Assembly (NCBI GenBank): GCA_045538895.1
Contig: JAZQEH010000007.1
Span: forward strand, 1-64,000
Source of the DNA: UMGS902 sp045538895
GTDB taxonomy: Bacteria > Bacillota > Clostridia > Oscillospirales > CAG-272
Direction of reading: 5' to 3'
DNA length: 64,000 nt
A program made the position numbers and the translations under genes. Numbering within the stretch: the first letter of the stretch is position 1; the number at the start of each line of letters is the position of its first letter. The notes under the pieces were generated by a model, which saw only the letters and a list, made by a program, of their open reading frames with translations, ran no database searches and was not told the origin of the DNA. Positions 1-9,330 of this stretch are shown here, piece after piece.

Positions 1-80
1 GCAAAACCGTTCACTCGCGTCTCGCTCACCGCTCGCGGTTTTCAAGGAGTAAAAAAGCCGGGGAACCCGTCTTTTTTACA
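1..80 (+). repeat. Three-hairpin dispersed element, copy 1 (cut by window start)
   Basis: Part of a repeat family also seen at 9331-9450 (minus) and 55770-55891 (plus). The middle hairpin pairs AAAACCG with CGGTTTT around a conserved core rich in CGCGTCTCGCTCACCGC. It is followed by AAGGAGT and then a last hairpin, GTAAAAAAG with CTTTTTTAC. Stem letters differ from the other copies but still pair. The first hairpin of the family would lie before the window. Confidence 0.7.
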
Positions 81-84
81 AATT

Positions 85-137
85 TTTAGGCTTCCCCCTT
101 GGGGGAAGCTGTCAGCGGAGCTGACTGATGAGGGGTA
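85..137. repeat. GCTTCCCCC/GGGGGAAGC palindromic repeat
   Basis: Two adjacent hairpins: GCTTCCCCC-TT-GGGGGAAGC at 90-109 and GTCAGC-GGA-GCTGAC at 111-125. Similar short palindromic repeats are frequent between genes in gut Clostridia; that is from general knowledge, not from this window, where I see only one copy. It abuts the 3' end of the broken gene at 112-624. Confidence 0.55.
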
Positions 138-624
138 GCCGATGCATTTTACCGCTAACGGTAAAGCCTATCAACCCATATGGCAGTACGCATGCTTTCG
201 CCAGCCGCACCGAGTGCCACCATAACTGCTTGCCGCCACTCCATGAGCTGCCAAAGCCTGTCATACTATAGACAGTTACGCTGCCCGCCGTATCAAACGA
301 ATACTTGTAGAGGTCGGTTTCTCCAATTGAGCTGTACTAATTTACAGGCACCATAAGCACAAAGTCAATGCCCATATTATAAGCACTGCTGCTTGAGTTT
401 TTGCCCGTGATAATTTCCTTAAGCGAGTTTGAGTAGCCCTCTTTGAGCGTAACCTCTCCGATTTCGTAAAGGTAGTCCGCCGCAACACCTTTTCCGTAGC
501 AGTCAATCGACACGCCTACATCGTCGCCGTTTACGTCATACTTTTTCGGCACGGCAGACACCGCCACGGTAAGCAATACCGAAACAAGTATAATCAACGA
601 TGTAATTTTTGCAAGTCTTTTCAT
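112..624 (-). pseudogene. Broken small secreted protein (in-frame TAG)
   Basis: Starts at ATG 622-624 behind a GGAGG site. The first about 25 residues form a signal peptide (MKRLAK, hydrophobic core, VSAVP). The mature part has no family I recognise. A TAG at 337-339 stops it after 95 residues, but the same frame continues with protein-like sequence (SSIGETDLYKYSFDTAG, then a Trp/Gly-rich stretch) to about position 140, where it runs into the GCTTCCCCC repeat and ends at TGA 112-114. I read this as a nonsense-mutated gene whose 3' end was overrun by repeats. Other genes here also end with TAG (for example the propeller gene at 47772), so stop-codon recoding is unlikely. A sequencing error at the TAG cannot be excluded. 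Confidence 0.5.
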
Positions 625-759
625 GTTTTCCTCCCGATACAAGTTTTTCTATGTTTTTATGGTAAATCATGACGGTATTTTTTACAATATCAATTTTTGA
701 CTACCATTTAACATTTCTTGCTATGCACTAAGTAGCACACCATAAATTCCATTTTTGTG

Positions 760-788
760 TTGACAATTATTTTTTACTGTGTTATATT
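760..788 (+). promoter_or_regulatory. ileS promoter
   Basis: TTGACA at 760-765, 17-base spacer, TATATT at 783-788. Transcription would start near 795, directly before the T-box leader. Confidence 0.8.
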
Positions 789-796
789 ATATAGGA

Positions 797-1028
797 ATAA
801 AAATCAAAGCGTTGATGAAGAGAGTAGCCCGGAGGCAAAAATTCCAGCGAGTCGGGGACGGTGTAAGCCCGATATGAGTAGCACTGCGGCGAAAATCACT
901 TCGGAGTGCATCTGCGATACGTAGCAGATGACGGTATCTCACCGTTAAAAGAGAGCCATATGATTGTATGAGCACAAAAGGTGGTTTGCAAAATGTCCCT
1001 TTCCTTTTGGAGAGGGACATTCTTTTTG
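797..1028 (+). promoter_or_regulatory. T-box riboswitch, isoleucine (AUC specifier)
   Basis: Leader of ileS. A stem I motif near 815-826 (GATGAAGAGAGTAG), the GAA-AUC-ACTTCGGAG specifier loop with the Ile codon ATC at 895-897, the T-box sequence AGGTGGTTTGC at 979-989 and a rho-independent terminator (stem 992-1000 with 1013-1021, then TCTTTTTG) are all in the right order. Uncharged tRNA-Ile should pair with the specifier and T-box and favour the antiterminator, turning ileS on when isoleucine is short. The specifier call follows from its position in the conserved loop. Confidence 0.88.
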
Positions 1029-1046
1029 TGCAGAAAGGATTTATCA

Positions 1047-4000
1047 ATGTATAAGAAAGTTTCCACCGACCTCTCGTTTGTTTCCCGCGAAAAAGACGTT
1101 CGCAAATTCTGGGAGGAAAACCACATCTTTGAAAAGAGCATGACTCACCGTGAAAACGGCACACCGTTTACCTTTTATGACGGTCCTCCGACCGCTAACG
1201 GCAAGCCCCACATCGGTCACGTTCTCACCCGTGTAATCAAAGACATGATTCCCCGTTATCAGACTATGAAAGGTTGCACCGTACCGAGAAAAGCAGGCTG
1301 GGACACGCACGGACTCCCCGTTGAGCTTGAGGTTGAAAAGATGCTCGGCATCGACGGCAAGGAGCAGATTGAAAGTTACGGTCTTGAGCCTTTTATCGGT
1401 CACTGTAAAGAGAGTGTCTGGAAGTATAAGGGAATGTGGGAGGACTTTTCACAGACTGTCGGCTTCTGGGCTGACATGGAAAACCCCTACGTAACCTATC
1501 ACAATGACTTTATCGAGTCCGAATGGTGGTCCCTCAAACAGATTTTTGAAAAGGGTCTCCTCTACAAGGGCTTCAAAATCGTTCCCTACTGCCCCCGTTG
1601 CGGCACTCCGCTTTCCTCACACGAGGTAGCACAGGGCTACAAGGACGTTAAGGAACGCTCGGCAATCGCACGCTTCAAGGTAGTGGGAGAAGATGCGTAT
1701 ATCCTCGCATGGACAACCACACCCTGGACTCTCCCCTCAAACGTTGCACTCTGCGTAAACCCTGTATTTGACTATGTAAAGGTTAAGTCAAACGACGGTC
1801 ACACCTACTACATGGCTCAGTCTCTTTGCGACAGCGTACTCGGCGAGGGCGAATATGAAGTGCTTGACACCTTCAAGGGTGCTGACCTTGAGGGCAAGTG
1901 CTACGAGCCGCTCTTTGACTTTGCTAATGAAACCGTTGCGAAGCAGAAAAAGAAAGCATTCTACGTTACCTGCGACGGTTATGTAACTCTTACCGACGGT
2001 ACAGGCGTAGTTCACATTGCACCCGCATTCGGTGAAGACGACTCCAAGGTTGGTAAGAAATACGACCTCCCCTTTGTGCAGTTTGTAAACGCAAAGGGCG
2101 AAATGACCGAGGAAACCGCATGGGCAGGCACGTTCTGCAAGGATGCAGACAAGCTTGTACTTGTTGACCTTGAAAAGAGAGGTCTCCTCTTCTCCGCTCC
2201 CTCATTTGAGCACAGCTATCCTCACTGCTGGCGTTGCGGCACTCCCCTTATCTATTATGCACGTGACTCATGGTTCATCCAGATGACCGCAGTTAAGGAA
2301 GACCTTATCCGCAACAACAACACAATTAACTGGATTCCTGAAAGCATTGGTAAGGGCCGTTTCGGCGACTGGCTCGAAAACGTTCAGGACTGGGGTATCT
2401 CCCGTAACCGTTATTGGGGTACTCCCCTTAACATCTGGGAATGTGAGTGCGGCAAGCGTCATTCCATCGGCTCTATCGCAGAGCTTAAGGAAATGAGCGA
2501 TAATTGCCCTGACGAAATCGAACTTCACCGCCCATTTATCGACGCAGTTACTATCAAGTGTCCCGAATGCGGCGGCGAAATGCACCGTGTTCCCGAGGTT
2601 ATCGACTGCTGGTATGACTCAGGCTCCATGCCTTTTGCTCAGCACCACTATCCTTTTGAAAATCACGACCTGTTTGAAGCACAGTTCCCCGCTGACTTCA
2701 TCTCCGAGGCGGTTGACCAGACACGTGGATGGTTCTATTCGCTTCTTGCGATTTCCACCCTCATCTTCAACAAGGCTCCTTTCAAGAACGTAATCGTACT
2801 CGGTCACGTTCAGGACGAAAACGGTCAGAAGATGTCGAAGTCCAAGGGTAATGCGGTTGACCCGTTTGACGCACTTGAAACCTACGGTGCAGATGCTATC
2901 CGTTGGTACTTCTACACAAACTCCGCTCCCTGGCTCCCCAACCGTTTCCACGGTAAGGCAGTTATGGAGGGACAGCGTAAGTTCCTCGGTACACTCTGGA
3001 ACACATACGCATTCTACGTTCTCTATGCCGACATTGACGGCTTTGACCCGACAAAATATAATCTTGCAGACTGCAAGCTCACCGTTATGGACAAGTGGCT
3101 GCTTTCAAAGCTCAACTCCGTAATCAAGGAGGTTGACGCAGGTCTTGCAAGCTACAAGATTCCCGAGCCCGCAAAGGCTCTCGCCGACTTCACCGACGAG
3201 CTTTCCAACTGGTATGTACGCCGTGGCAGAGAGCGTTATTGGGGCCCCGACATGACCGAAGACAAGATTGCGGCTTATATGACTCTTTACACCGCACTTG
3301 TTACCGTTGCAAAGCTTGCGGCTCCCATGATTCCTTTCATGACCGAGGAAATCTACCAGAACCTTGTAAGAAGTGTTGACGAAAGTGCTCCCATCAGTAT
3401 TCATCTTTGCGATTACCCCGTTGCTGATGAAAGCATGATCGACAAGACTCTTGAATACAGCATGGAACAGGTGCTTAAGGTTGTAATTTTAGGCCGTGCG
3501 GCAAGAAATGCGGCAAACATCAAGAACCGTCAGCCTATCGGCAAGATGTTTATCGGTGCTGAGAAGGCTCTTGCTGACGAGTACGTAAGCATCATCACCG
3601 AGGAACTCAATGTTAAGAGTGCCGAGTTTACAAATGATGCTTCCGCATTCCTCACCTACAACATCAAGCCCAACCTTAAGACCGTTGGTCCTAAGTACGG
3701 CAAGCTTCTCGGCGGTATCCGTGCATACCTCCAGGAAGCAGACGGCAACGCCCTCAAGGCAGAGCTTGATGCAAACGGCTCTATCAGCGTAACCGTAGGT
3801 GCAGACGTAGCTACTCTCACCGCAGAAGATCTCCTTATCGAAACCGTTCAGGGAACAAGATACGTTTCCCTCTGCGAAAACGGTGTAACCGTTGCACTTG
3901 ATACCGCTCTCACTCCCGAGCTTATTGAAGAGGGCTATGTGCGTGAGGTTATCTCCAAGGTGCAGACCATGCGTAAGGAAGCAGGCTTTGACGTTACCGA

Positions 4001-4175
4001 CCATATCACACTTTACGTTGACGGCAATGACAAGATTCGTGCAATCGTTGATAAGAGTGCTGAGGAAATCAAATCGGCAGTTCTCTGCGACATGGTAATC
4101 TTCGGTGCAACCGAGGGCTATGTAAAGCAGTGGGACATCAACGGCGAAACCGTTACCCTTGCAGTTAAGAAGTAA
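1047..4175 (+). CDS. ileS: Isoleucyl-tRNA synthetase
   Basis: Class I synthetase that charges tRNA-Ile in the cytoplasm. It has the HIGH motif (NGKPHIGHVL), the KMSKS motif (GQKMSKSKGN), a CP1 editing domain and an anticodon-binding domain. The protein is 1042 residues, longer than the roughly 930-residue classical bacterial form; this matches the long, eukaryote-like type common in Clostridia and linked elsewhere to mupirocin tolerance (family knowledge, not shown here). Start chosen at ATG 1047, eight bases after AGAAAGGA; an upstream in-frame ATG at 981 lies inside the T-box and is not credible. Controlled by the isoleucine T-box. A bidirectional terminator separates it from ridA. Confidence 0.97.
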   Translation: MYKKVSTDLSFVSREKDVRKFWEENHIFEKSMTHRENGTPFTFYDGPPTANGKPHIGHVLTRVIKDMIPRYQTMKGCTVPRKAGWDTHGLPVELEVEKMLGIDGKEQIESYGLEPFIGHCKESVWKYKGMWEDFSQTVGFWADMENPYVTYHNDFIESEWWSLKQIFEKGLLYKGFKIVPYCPRCGTPLSSHEVAQGYKDVKERSAIARFKVVGEDAYILAWTTTPWTLPSNVALCVNPVFDYVKVKSNDGHTYYMAQSLCDSVLGEGEYEVLDTFKGADLEGKCYEPLFDFANETVAKQKKKAFYVTCDGYVTLTDGTGVVHIAPAFGEDDSKVGKKYDLPFVQFVNAKGEMTEETAWAGTFCKDADKLVLVDLEKRGLLFSAPSFEHSYPHCWRCGTPLIYYARDSWFIQMTAVKEDLIRNNNTINWIPESIGKGRFGDWLENVQDWGISRNRYWGTPLNIWECECGKRHSIGSIAELKEMSDNCPDEIELHRPFIDAVTIKCPECGGEMHRVPEVIDCWYDSGSMPFAQHHYPFENHDLFEAQFPADFISEAVDQTRGWFYSLLAISTLIFNKAPFKNVIVLGHVQDENGQKMSKSKGNAVDPFDALETYGADAIRWYFYTNSAPWLPNRFHGKAVMEGQRKFLGTLWNTYAFYVLYADIDGFDPTKYNLADCKLTVMDKWLLSKLNSVIKEVDAGLASYKIPEPAKALADFTDELSNWYVRRGRERYWGPDMTEDKIAAYMTLYTALVTVAKLAAPMIPFMTEEIYQNLVRSVDESAPISIHLCDYPVADESMIDKTLEYSMEQVLKVVILGRAARNAANIKNRQPIGKMFIGAEKALADEYVSIITEELNVKSAEFTNDASAFLTYNIKPNLKTVGPKYGKLLGGIRAYLQEADGNALKAELDANGSISVTVGADVATLTAEDLLIETVQGTRYVSLCENGVTVALDTALTPELIEEGYVREVISKVQTMRKEAGFDVTDHITLYVDGNDKIRAIVDKSAEEIKSAVLCDMVIFGATEGYVKQWDINGETVTLAVKK

Positions 4176-4181
4176 TAAAAA

Positions 4182-4216
4182 ACAAGCGAAACCGTAATCG
4201 GTTTCGCTTGTTTTTT
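4182..4216. terminator. Bidirectional terminator between ileS and ridA
   Basis: Twelve-base perfect stem (4182-4193 with 4200-4211), six-base loop, T-run on the plus strand and A-run before it, so it can end both converging transcripts. Confidence 0.9.
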
Positions 4217-4264
4217 GCTTTCATGTTATTCCGTTTGGGGCGGTCTGGGCATTTTTTACATCTC

Positions 4265-4639
4265 CTATTTTATCGCTATTGCCTCAATTTCTACCTTTGC
4301 ACCTTTAGGGATTGCGGCTACCTGCACGCAGGAGCGTGCGGGATACGGCTCGCTGAAAAAGGTTGCATAAACCTCGTTAACCGCCGCAAAATCGTTAAGG
4401 TCGGAGAGGAATACGGTTGTCTTAACAACGTTTGCCATAGTAAGACCTGCCGCCTCAAGAATGTTTTTAACGTTTGTAAGCGACTGTTTTGCCTGTTCCT
4501 CGATGCTTTCGGGCATTGTACCCGTAGCCGGATTTATCGGAATCTGCCCCGATGTAAAAACCATATTTCCGATGTCAAGTGCCTGTGAATAAGGGCCTAT
4601 CGCACCGGGCGCGTTTTCTGTTGAAATCTTTTTAATCAT
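4265..4639 (-). CDS. ridA: RidA family 2-iminobutanoate/2-iminopropanoate deaminase
   Basis: 124 residues, full length for the YjgF/YER057c/UK114 family, with the typical N-terminal GPYSQA and GQIP blocks and a C-terminal arginine block (YPARSCVQVA). RidA hydrolyses the reactive enamine/imine released by threonine and serine dehydratases, which otherwise damages PLP enzymes such as IlvE. It is the last gene of the branched-chain operon, ten bases after ilvA, so the dehydratase and its clean-up enzyme are made together. Confidence 0.95.
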   Translation of the reverse strand: MIKKISTENAPGAIGPYSQALDIGNMVFTSGQIPINPATGTMPESIEEQAKQSLTNVKNILEAAGLTMANVVKTTVFLSDLNDFAAVNEVYATFFSEPYPARSCVQVAAIPKGAKVEIEAIAIK

Positions 4640-4649
4640 CGTCTTTCTC

Positions 4650-5846
4650 CTATTCTACGATATTGAAGCCCGCTTTTCTAAGCTCGGACTTAATCTCCTC
4701 AATCTGCTCAAAGTCACGCGTTTCCATACCTATGTGCAGAAAACAGCTTGCAACCGCCATATTGGCATCCGAACGCTCGTGGTGAACGCTGACAACGTTG
4801 CCGCCGCACCTTGAAATAATGGTACTTACGCCGAGAAGCTGACCGGGTTTATCCTCAAGTGCGATCTGGAGAGTTGTATTTCTGCCCGTGGTCACAAGAC
4901 CTCTTGTTATAACTCGTGAGAGAATATTAACGTCAATGTTACCGCCGGAGATAAGGCAAACCGTCTTTTTGCCGGCTATCGGAAGCTTGTCAAACATCGC
5001 AGCCGCAACGCTGACCGCACCTGCACCCTCGGCAATAAGCTTCTGCTTTTCGATAAGAGTCAGAATCGCAGTCGCAATTTCGTCCTCGCTTACGGTAACG
5101 ATTCCGTCAACGTATTTATTGACCATCTCAAAGGTTATGTCACCCGGATGTTTTACCGCAATACCGTCTGCAAAGGTTGACACCGCCTCAAGAGTAATTG
5201 CCTCACCTTTACTCTTGCTCTCATACATTGATGCGGCACGCTCTGCCTGCACACCGTAAACCTTTACGTCGGGGCGGAGCGACTTTATTGCATATGCCAC
5301 ACCCGAAATAAGTCCGCCGCCGCCGATAGGTACGATAACCGCCTCAACGTCGGGAAGTTGCTCTAAAATCTCAAGACCTATCGTTCCCTGACCTGCAATA
5401 ACCTCATCATCGTCAAACGGATGAATAAAGGTTGCGCCCGTTTCATCACGAAGCTTGCATGCATGTGCATAAGCATCATCATATGCGCCGGGGACAAGCA
5501 CAACCGAAGCACCGAGTGCCTTGGTCGCCTCTACCTTGCTTATGGGAGCACCGTCAGGCATACAGATAACGCTCTTTGCCCCCATCTTGGTTGCGGCAAG
5601 TGCAACGCCCTGTGCATGATTGCCCGCACTGCAAGCAATTATGCCCGCCTTTTTCTGCTCGTCGGAAAGCTGGCTTATCTTGTAGTATGCTCCTCGAAGT
5701 TTAAAAGAACCCGTAACCTGCAAATTCTCGGTTTTGAGATAGATTTCACTCTTGCCCGAAAGCTTTTGCGAATAGATAAGGTCGGTTTTTCTTGCCGCCT
5801 CTTTTAGTACAAATGCCGCTTGATATACTTTATCCAGTGTTAGCAT
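4650..5846 (-). CDS. ilvA: Threonine ammonia-lyase (dehydratase), ACT-domain type
   Basis: 398 residues. PLP-dependent fold II enzyme converting threonine to 2-oxobutanoate, the first step of isoleucine synthesis. PLP lysine is K49 in GSFKLRGA; the phosphate-binding glycine loop is GGGGLISG. A single ACT domain occupies about residues 325-398, the layout of the short TdcB/IlvA form rather than the two-ACT E. coli IlvA. It overlaps the DUF815 gene by seven bases, so the two are probably translationally coupled. Within this operon a biosynthetic role is more likely than a catabolic one; effector control cannot be read from sequence. Confidence 0.93.
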   Translation of the reverse strand: MLTLDKVYQAAFVLKEAARKTDLIYSQKLSGKSEIYLKTENLQVTGSFKLRGAYYKISQLSDEQKKAGIIACSAGNHAQGVALAATKMGAKSVICMPDGAPISKVEATKALGASVVLVPGAYDDAYAHACKLRDETGATFIHPFDDDEVIAGQGTIGLEILEQLPDVEAVIVPIGGGGLISGVAYAIKSLRPDVKVYGVQAERAASMYESKSKGEAITLEAVSTFADGIAVKHPGDITFEMVNKYVDGIVTVSEDEIATAILTLIEKQKLIAEGAGAVSVAAAMFDKLPIAGKKTVCLISGGNIDVNILSRVITRGLVTTGRNTTLQIALEDKPGQLLGVSTIISRCGGNVVSVHHERSDANMAVASCFLHIGMETRDFEQIEEIKSELRKAGFNIVE

Positions 5847-7147
5847 AACTCGTCTGTTTCCTTTCCGGAAATATAATCTATAAACTGTCTTGCCACTCTG
5901 CCGCTTACACCGCCGTGGCGGATTTCAAACCGTTTTGCAAGAGCAACAAGAGTTTCATCGTCAATCTTTATGTTTTCACGCTTTGCAAGCTCACGCACAA
6001 TGGTGAGATACTCCTCATATGCAGGTGAGGAGAAATTGATAAGCACACCGAATCGGCTTGAAAGCGAAAGTTTTTCCTCAACCGTATCAGAACGGTGAAT
6101 TTCGCCCTGAAATTCCATGTCGTTACGGTCGTTCCATGTTTCTTTAATCAAATGACGTCTGTTTGAGGTTGCGTAAATAAGAATATTATCGGGACGCTCC
6201 TCAACGCCGCCCTCGATAACCGCCTTTAAAAACTTATACTCGATTTCATGGTCCTCAAAGGAAAGGTCATCAATGTAAATAATAAATCTGTAGTTGCGGT
6301 TTTTCACAAGTGAAATAACCGTTCCGAGGTCCTTGAACTGGTGCTTGTAAATTTCAATCATGCGGAGCCCCGCATCGAAATACTCATTAAGCACCGCCTT
6401 GATGCTTGTTGATTTGCCGGTACCGCTGTCGCCATAAAGCAATGCGTTATTGCCCTTTCCGCCGTTTACAAAGCTCCTTGTATTATCGGAAAGTTCCTTT
6501 TTCTGCAACTCGTATCCGACGATATCGGAAAGCCGTACCGAGCTTGAGTTATTTATGGGTACAAACTCTAAATCTTTTCCGCTGCCCGCAATGCGGAACG
6601 CACGGTTCATGCCAAGCATGCCAACGCCGCATTTTTTATAATGCTCAGTAACGAGGTCGAACACCTCGTTTTCATCCTGTGCCGCAGCGATTTTAAGGCT
6701 CAATTCACGTACCCATCCGCTTACGGTTTTGTTGTAGATCTGTTCACGCTTTGCAATCGCTTTGTAATTTGTGATAACCGAAAAGCAATTGATAGAAAGC
6801 TCCTCTTCAAGTGAGGAAAAATCATAGTGGAATAGGGTTTTGAAAATTTTAAAGTCCTGCTTTGCAAGCAGATTTACGCTGCCGCCCTCACTTGCTCCTT
6901 TTCGCTCACACGTGAGCGAAAAGGAGTTTTCGTTAGTGATAAGCACAAACGTGAGGTAATTCTGCCAAAGATTTGTGTCAAAACCGTATGAAGTGGCAAG
7001 GTCAAGTATTCGCTTAATCTCGGCGTATATTTTATGAACCTTTGTGTCATTGTCGTTTTCAAGCGAAATAGCCTTCGCAAGATTTTCAAGAATACTGTTT
7101 TCGCCTAAATTGCCGTAAATCAGCAGCTTTGATACTTCTTTTAGCAT
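5840..7147 (-). CDS. DUF815 family AAA ATPase
   Basis: 435 residues. N-terminal alpha-helical region (1-200), then an ATPase core with Walker A GDSGTGKST at 239-247, Walker B FIIYIDDLSF near 290 and a sensor-like ATSNRRH. This matches the DUF815 (PF05673) ATP-binding proteins, whose function is unknown. It lies between ilvE (12-base gap) and ilvA (overlap), so it is co-transcribed with the branched-chain amino acid genes, an unexpected place for it. The coding sequence holds a perfect 15-base inverted repeat at 6895-6926. No biosynthetic activity can be assigned; a chaperone or remodelling role would be a guess. Confidence 0.85.
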   Translation of the reverse strand: MLKEVSKLLIYGNLGENSILENLAKAISLENDNDTKVHKIYAEIKRILDLATSYGFDTNLWQNYLTFVLITNENSFSLTCERKGASEGGSVNLLAKQDFKIFKTLFHYDFSSLEEELSINCFSVITNYKAIAKREQIYNKTVSGWVRELSLKIAAAQDENEVFDLVTEHYKKCGVGMLGMNRAFRIAGSGKDLEFVPINNSSSVRLSDIVGYELQKKELSDNTRSFVNGGKGNNALLYGDSGTGKSTSIKAVLNEYFDAGLRMIEIYKHQFKDLGTVISLVKNRNYRFIIYIDDLSFEDHEIEYKFLKAVIEGGVEERPDNILIYATSNRRHLIKETWNDRNDMEFQGEIHRSDTVEEKLSLSSRFGVLINFSSPAYEEYLTIVRELAKRENIKIDDETLVALAKRFEIRHGGVSGRVARQFIDYISGKETDELC

Positions 7148-7159
7148 AAATATTTCCTC

Positions 7160-8221
7160 TTATACAGTCTGTCGCCAGCCAAACTTGTCTTCAAGCTTGC
7201 CTGTCTGAATACCTGTTACAGTGTCGTAAAGTTTTTGACTTACTTCGCCGATTGAGCCGTCGCCGATAGTCATAACATCGTCCTTAAATCGAAGCTTGCC
7301 TACGGGAGAAATTACAGCCGCAGTACCCGTTCCGAAAACCTCTTCAAGTTTACCCGACTTCTGTGCCTCAATCAGCTCGTCAACAGAAATTCTGCGTTCG
7401 GACACTTTATATCCCCAATCTCTGCAAAGAGTGAGAACCGAGTCACGGGTGATACCGGGGAGAATAGAGCCATTAAGCATAGGTGTAACGATTTCGCCGT
7501 CAATCTTAAAAAAGATATTCATTGCACCGACTTCCTCGATGTACTTTCTCTCAACACCGTCAAGCCAAAGTACTTGCGAATAGCCTGCATCGTGTGCCTT
7601 AACCTGTGCTGCAAGAGATGCCGCATAGTTACCGCCTGTCTTGGCAAAGCCCATGCCGCCCTTAACAGCTCTTACATAATCGTCCTCGATCCAGATGCCT
7701 ACGGGTTCAAGTCCGCTTGAATAGTATGCACCCGATGGTGAAAGAATTATGATAAAAAGATAGGTCTTTGAGGGAGCAACGCCGAGAAAATCATCGGTTG
7801 CGATGATAAAGGGACGAACGTAGAGAGAAGTACCTTTTTCGGTAGGAACCCAATCCTCGTCCATCTTAACTATTGCCTTTACCGCCTGAACAAAATCCTC
7901 TTCGGGAAGGTGAGGAATACAAAGACGGTCGTTTGTCATATTGGTACGCTTCGCGTTCATATCGGGGCGGAAAAGGTATGTATTTCCGTCCTCACCACGG
8001 TATGCTTTAAGTCCCTCAAACATCTCCTGTCCGTAGTGGAACACCATGGACGCAGGCGAAAACTCAAGATTGCCGTAGGGTACGATTCTTGCATCATGCC
8101 AGCCCTTGCCCTCGGTATAGTTCATAATGAACATATGGTCTGTAAATATTTTACCGAATCCGAGTGCGCCTTGGGGTTTAGCCTTTGGATTTTTGGTTTT
8201 TTCAATTCTGATATCTAACAT
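7160..8221 (-). CDS. ilvE: Branched-chain amino acid aminotransferase
   Basis: 353 residues, fold-type IV PLP enzyme of the BCAT-II type. It carries the PLP lysine in KTGGNYAAS, the FGTGTAAVISPVG block and the typical N-terminal MVFHYGQEMFEGLKAYRG block. It performs the last transamination to isoleucine, leucine and valine with glutamate as donor. It sits nine bases after leuB in the same operon. Confidence 0.96.
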   Translation of the reverse strand: MLDIRIEKTKNPKAKPQGALGFGKIFTDHMFIMNYTEGKGWHDARIVPYGNLEFSPASMVFHYGQEMFEGLKAYRGEDGNTYLFRPDMNAKRTNMTNDRLCIPHLPEEDFVQAVKAIVKMDEDWVPTEKGTSLYVRPFIIATDDFLGVAPSKTYLFIIILSPSGAYYSSGLEPVGIWIEDDYVRAVKGGMGFAKTGGNYAASLAAQVKAHDAGYSQVLWLDGVERKYIEEVGAMNIFFKIDGEIVTPMLNGSILPGITRDSVLTLCRDWGYKVSERRISVDELIEAQKSGKLEEVFGTGTAAVISPVGKLRFKDDVMTIGDGSIGEVSQKLYDTVTGIQTGKLEDKFGWRQTV

Positions 8222-8230
8222 TTTAATTAC

Positions 8231-9307
8231 CTACTTAATACGTGAAATTACCTCAGCGGTCATTTCGGTACATGTAACCGCAGTTGCACCGCTGTCGCCA
8301 ACGATATCTGCGGTACGCACACCTGCTTCAAGCGTTGCATTAACCGCATTGTCAATAGCATCCGCCTCTTCGGTAAGACCGAATGAATAACGGAGCATCA
8401 TTGCCGCAGAAAGAATGGTTGCAATGGGGTTTGCCTTGTTCTGTCCTGCAATGTCGGGAGCAGAGCCGTGAATAGGCTCATAAAGACCGCACTTTGTGTC
8501 GCCGAGCGATGAGGAAGCAAGCAGACCTATTGATCCTGTAATCTGCGAAGCCTCGTCCGAAAGAATGTCACCGAACATATTAGAGGTCACAACAACGTCA
8601 AAGCGTGACGGGTCACGCACGAGCTGCATTGCTGCGTTGTCAACAAGCATATCGGTACACTCAACCTCGGGGTACTCCTTGGCAATTCTGTGTACGGTTT
8701 CTCTCCACAGACGTGACGTTTCAAGCACGTTTGCCTTGTCGATTGAAATAACGTTCTTACGGCGTTTCATAGCGGTTTCAAACGCTACACGTGCAATTCT
8801 TTCAATCTCCATTACGCTGTATGCCTCTGTATCGTATGCTTCGGGGCCGTACTTACCCTCACGTCTGCCACGCTCACCGAAATAGATACCGCCTGTAAGC
8901 TCACGCACGATAACGAGGTCAAAGCCATTTGCTACGATATCGGGGCGAAGTGTGCATGCAGAAGCAAGTGCAGGATAAATCTTTGCGGGACGAAGATTTG
9001 TGAAAAGTCCGAGAGCCGCACGAAGTCCGAGCAATGCCTTTTCAGGGCGGATATTACCGGGGAGAGTATCCCACTTGGGACCGCCAACTGCACCGAGCAG
9101 CACGCTATCGCTTGCCTTACAGCCCTCAACTGTAGCCGCAGGAAGCGGTTCGCCGCAAGCATCAATCGCACATCCGCCTGCGAGATATTCTGTAAAATTA
9201 AAGGTGTGTCCGTACTTTTGTCCAACTACTTTAAGCACCTCGACGGCACTGTCAACGATTTCGGGGCCGATGCCGTCACCCTTTACTAATGCTATATTAA
9301 ATTCCAT
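8231..9307 (-). CDS. leuB: 3-isopropylmalate dehydrogenase
   Basis: 358 residues, full length. NAD-dependent oxidative decarboxylation of 3-isopropylmalate in leucine synthesis. It shows the GDGIGPE start, the substrate motif LTGGIYFG and the C-terminal EPIHGSAPDIAG block. The start at 9307 has a modest AAGGAAC site. Upstream lies a three-hairpin element, and beyond it a second copy of the first 12 leuB codons next to leuD, so the present start is not the ancestral leuD-leuB junction. Confidence 0.96.
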   Translation of the reverse strand: MEFNIALVKGDGIGPEIVDSAVEVLKVVGQKYGHTFNFTEYLAGGCAIDACGEPLPAATVEGCKASDSVLLGAVGGPKWDTLPGNIRPEKALLGLRAALGLFTNLRPAKIYPALASACTLRPDIVANGFDLVIVRELTGGIYFGERGRREGKYGPEAYDTEAYSVMEIERIARVAFETAMKRRKNVISIDKANVLETSRLWRETVHRIAKEYPEVECTDMLVDNAAMQLVRDPSRFDVVVTSNMFGDILSDEASQITGSIGLLASSSLGDTKCGLYEPIHGSAPDIAGQNKANPIATILSAAMMLRYSFGLTEEADAIDNAVNATLEAGVRTADIVGDSGATAVTCTEMTAEVISRIK

Positions 9308-9330
9308 TTTATCTGTTCCTTTTATACAAT

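Noticed and set aside
337..339. TAG recoding in this organism
   Set aside because: Several intact genes here end at TAG, including the propeller gene at 47772, so TAG acts as a stop.
981..1046. Upstream extension of ileS to ATG 981
   Set aside because: These codons are the T-box sequence and terminator; the ribosome site fits ATG 1047.
6895..6926. Perfect 15-base inverted repeat inside the DUF815 gene as a possible inserted element
   Set aside because: The encoded residues (ENSFSLTCERKGA) look like a normal part of the family, so the palindrome is more likely incidental than an insertion.
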